Below, piece by piece: positions 62,726-64,000 of a stretch of 64,000 nucleotides of DNA. The first letter of the stretch is position 1; the number at the start of each line of letters is the position of its first letter. The notes under the pieces are model-generated. The model was not told the origin of the DNA. It did no database searches and saw only the letters and a program-made list of their open reading frames with translations. This stretch comes from Mariniflexile gromovii (GTDB taxonomy: Bacteria > Bacteroidota > Bacteroidia > Flavobacteriales > Flavobacteriaceae), in the NCBI RefSeq assembly GCF_017814435.1, contig NZ_JAGJCB010000003.1, positions 248,001 through 312,000 on the forward strand, given 5' to 3'. Made by a program: the position numbers and the translations under genes.

Positions 62726-64000
62726 ATGAAAAAAATTAAAAATCAGATACTAGACATCCATCTCGGTAAAATAAAACAGTATAACTTAAATATAAGAAAC
62801 ACCATGCTTATATTGGGAATTGTTTTTTTTCAGGCCTGTATTAATTCTCCTGAAAAAAAGAGTTCACAAGGACAAGAGCATCCGAACATTACCAAACTTA
62901 AAGCCCAATCAGCTGAATTTAAGCCTGATATTATTAAGCTAAATGAAAATGTGTATGTGGCTGTAGGTTATGATGGATCAAACGCTTCGATGGTTATTGG
63001 GGAAGAAGGAGTTGTTATTGTTGATGCACTCCGTGCTTTAGGTGCAGCAGAGAAAGTGGCGGACGAATTTCGTAAAATAACCAATAAACCTGTAAAGGCA
63101 ATCATTTACACACACGGTCATTTAGACCATACAGGAGGAACATCTGCCTTTACGGGAAATGATACAGATGTTAACATAATTGCGAGAGCAGGATTTAAAG
63201 ATGAACTAGAAGAGAATTCACCGGTTGAGCCTATCTTGAAACAACGTAACATACGACAATTTGGAAGGGATTTGCCAGCTAGTGAGGTTATAAACAGGGG
63301 AGTGGCACCTGGTATTACTCCAACGGACAGGGCAGGAAAAGGATATATTGCACCTAATCTAACATTTCAAGACTCCATAATCTTAAACCTAGCGGGTCTA
63401 GATGTTGAACTCCATGCCGCTGATGGGGAAACAAATGATGAACTCTTTGTATGGATTCCCAGTTTAAAAACCCTATTTACAGGAGATAATTATTATAAAT
63501 CATTCCCTAACCTTTATGCAATTAGGGGTTCGCAATATAGAGATGTTAAATCATGGGGGGAGTCCATACAGAAAATGAGTGCACTGCCGATAGAATATCT
63601 TGTGCCTGGACATACACAACCATTAACTGGAAAATCAGTTATTTATAAGAATCTAAAAAACTATTCTACTGCAATTTTAAGTGTTTACCAGCAAACAATT
63701 GATGCCATGAACATGGGATATACGCTGCAACAAACGGTTGATAGTGTTAAGTTGCCAGATTCATTAATAGATCAACCAAACTTGCAAGAATTTTATGGGT
63801 CTGTTCCTTGGGGAGTACGTTCAGTGTTTCTCCACTATGTAGGTTGGTTTGATGGAAATCCAACAAATCTTTATCCACTTTCTTCAGTACAAGAGGCAAA
63901 CAAAATTATTGAACTAGCAGGAGGAGACAAAAAGATGTTTAAGGAACTAAACAAGGCTTTAAAAGAAGGTCATTATCAGTGGGGACTGCAATTAGCAGAC
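62726..64000 (+). CDS. Alkyl/aryl sulfatase-like MBL-fold lipoprotein (3' end cut by window edge)
   Basis: The first 425 residues of a class III (SdsA1-type) sulfatase are present. The signal region is unusual: a 26-residue basic leader precedes a hydrophobic stretch with lipobox FFQAC (Cys at residue 38). A later start at the internal ATG (62804) would remove most of the positive charge. The zinc-binding motif is HGHLDH (His130, His132, Asp134, His135). The later GDNYYKSFPN and EYLVPGHTQPL supply further ligands, and the substrate-region segment QEFYGSVPWGVRSVF is kept. It hydrolyses alkyl sulfates in the periplasm in characterised relatives. The last codon seen is the final base triplet of the window. 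Confidence 0.92.
   Translation, partial: MKKIKNQILDIHLGKIKQYNLNIRNTMLILGIVFFQACINSPEKKSSQGQEHPNITKLKAQSAEFKPDIIKLNENVYVAVGYDGSNASMVIGEEGVVIVDALRALGAAEKVADEFRKITNKPVKAIIYTHGHLDHTGGTSAFTGNDTDVNIIARAGFKDELEENSPVEPILKQRNIRQFGRDLPASEVINRGVAPGITPTDRAGKGYIAPNLTFQDSIILNLAGLDVELHAADGETNDELFVWIPSLKTLFTGDNYYKSFPNLYAIRGSQYRDVKSWGESIQKMSALPIEYLVPGHTQPLTGKSVIYKNLKNYSTAILSVYQQTIDAMNMGYTLQQTVDSVKLPDSLIDQPNLQEFYGSVPWGVRSVFLHYVGWFDGNPTNLYPLSSVQEANKIIELAGGDKKMFKELNKALKEGHYQWGLQLAD

Overview
The window looks like a chromosomal segment of a low-GC member of the Flavobacteriaceae (Bacteroidota), probably marine or from a similar habitat. The evidence is the intact gliding and type IX secretion core gldK-gldL-gldM-gldN, a SecG, LptE and MiaB neighbourhood typical of the group, a TonB-dependent receptor, a DPP IV-like S9 peptidase and a periplasmic sulfatase. 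Many genes are also preceded by the Bacteroidota -7 box TAnnTTTG, sometimes with a TTG about 19-21 bases upstream. Species cannot be named from the sequence alone. Both window edges cut a gene: a TonB receptor on the left and an alkyl-sulfatase-like metallo-beta-lactamase-fold protein on the right.

Layout. 0-6 kb: end of a TonB receptor, a small heavy-metal-associated (HMA) protein, an S9 dipeptidyl peptidase and a sulfatase. 6-13.5 kb, minus strand: miaB, a sigma-54-type AAA+ regulator, lptE, a TPR-like protein and secG, then groES, a 23S-rRNA-IVP-like four-helix protein and groEL. 13.5-24.4 kb, plus strand: a membrane protein, topA, an arginase-fold protein that has lost metal ligands, gldKLMN and an FAD oxidoreductase. 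24.5-33.8 kb: DUF983, an ABC-F ATPase, a three-gene RND efflux operon, a leucine-rich-repeat protein and a CPXCG protein, then an initiator tRNA-Met with a near-perfect promoter. 34-40 kb: a soluble histidine kinase with eight PAS-like modules, two single-domain response regulators and an MgtC-like protein.

40.5-57.7 kb is a long run of stress-type genes. It holds a large-subunit catalase with a DJ-1-like tail, PA2169/DUF2383, DUF1328 and YciE-type proteins, two GH130 proteins around a GT4/toroid fusion, an SDR and a SemiSWEET. It continues with a YqcI/YcgG (GntA-family) heme N-hydroxylase-like protein directly coupled to a DUF1989 (carboxyguanidine-deiminase family) protein, an AlkB homologue, a degenerate DnaQ plus GIY-YIG fusion, HPF/RaiA, a VOC protein and topoisomerase IB. 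57.7-58.7 kb carries a decayed REP-associated transposase and a REP-like palindrome. 58.7-64 kb is a small accessory block: a divergent HxlR regulator and nitroreductase pair with a repeated operator, an AraC regulator, a double SnoaL lipoprotein, an O-methyltransferase and the cut alkyl sulfatase.

The points most worth following up are the GntA-like/DUF1989 pair, the GH130-GT4-GH130 stress locus, the pseudo-arginase beside the T9SS motor genes, the four-helix gene inserted between groES and groEL and flanked by heptad arrays, the 7-8 bp tandem arrays that hug gene ends at five places, the dead-exonuclease GIY-YIG fusion, and the HxlR operator set.
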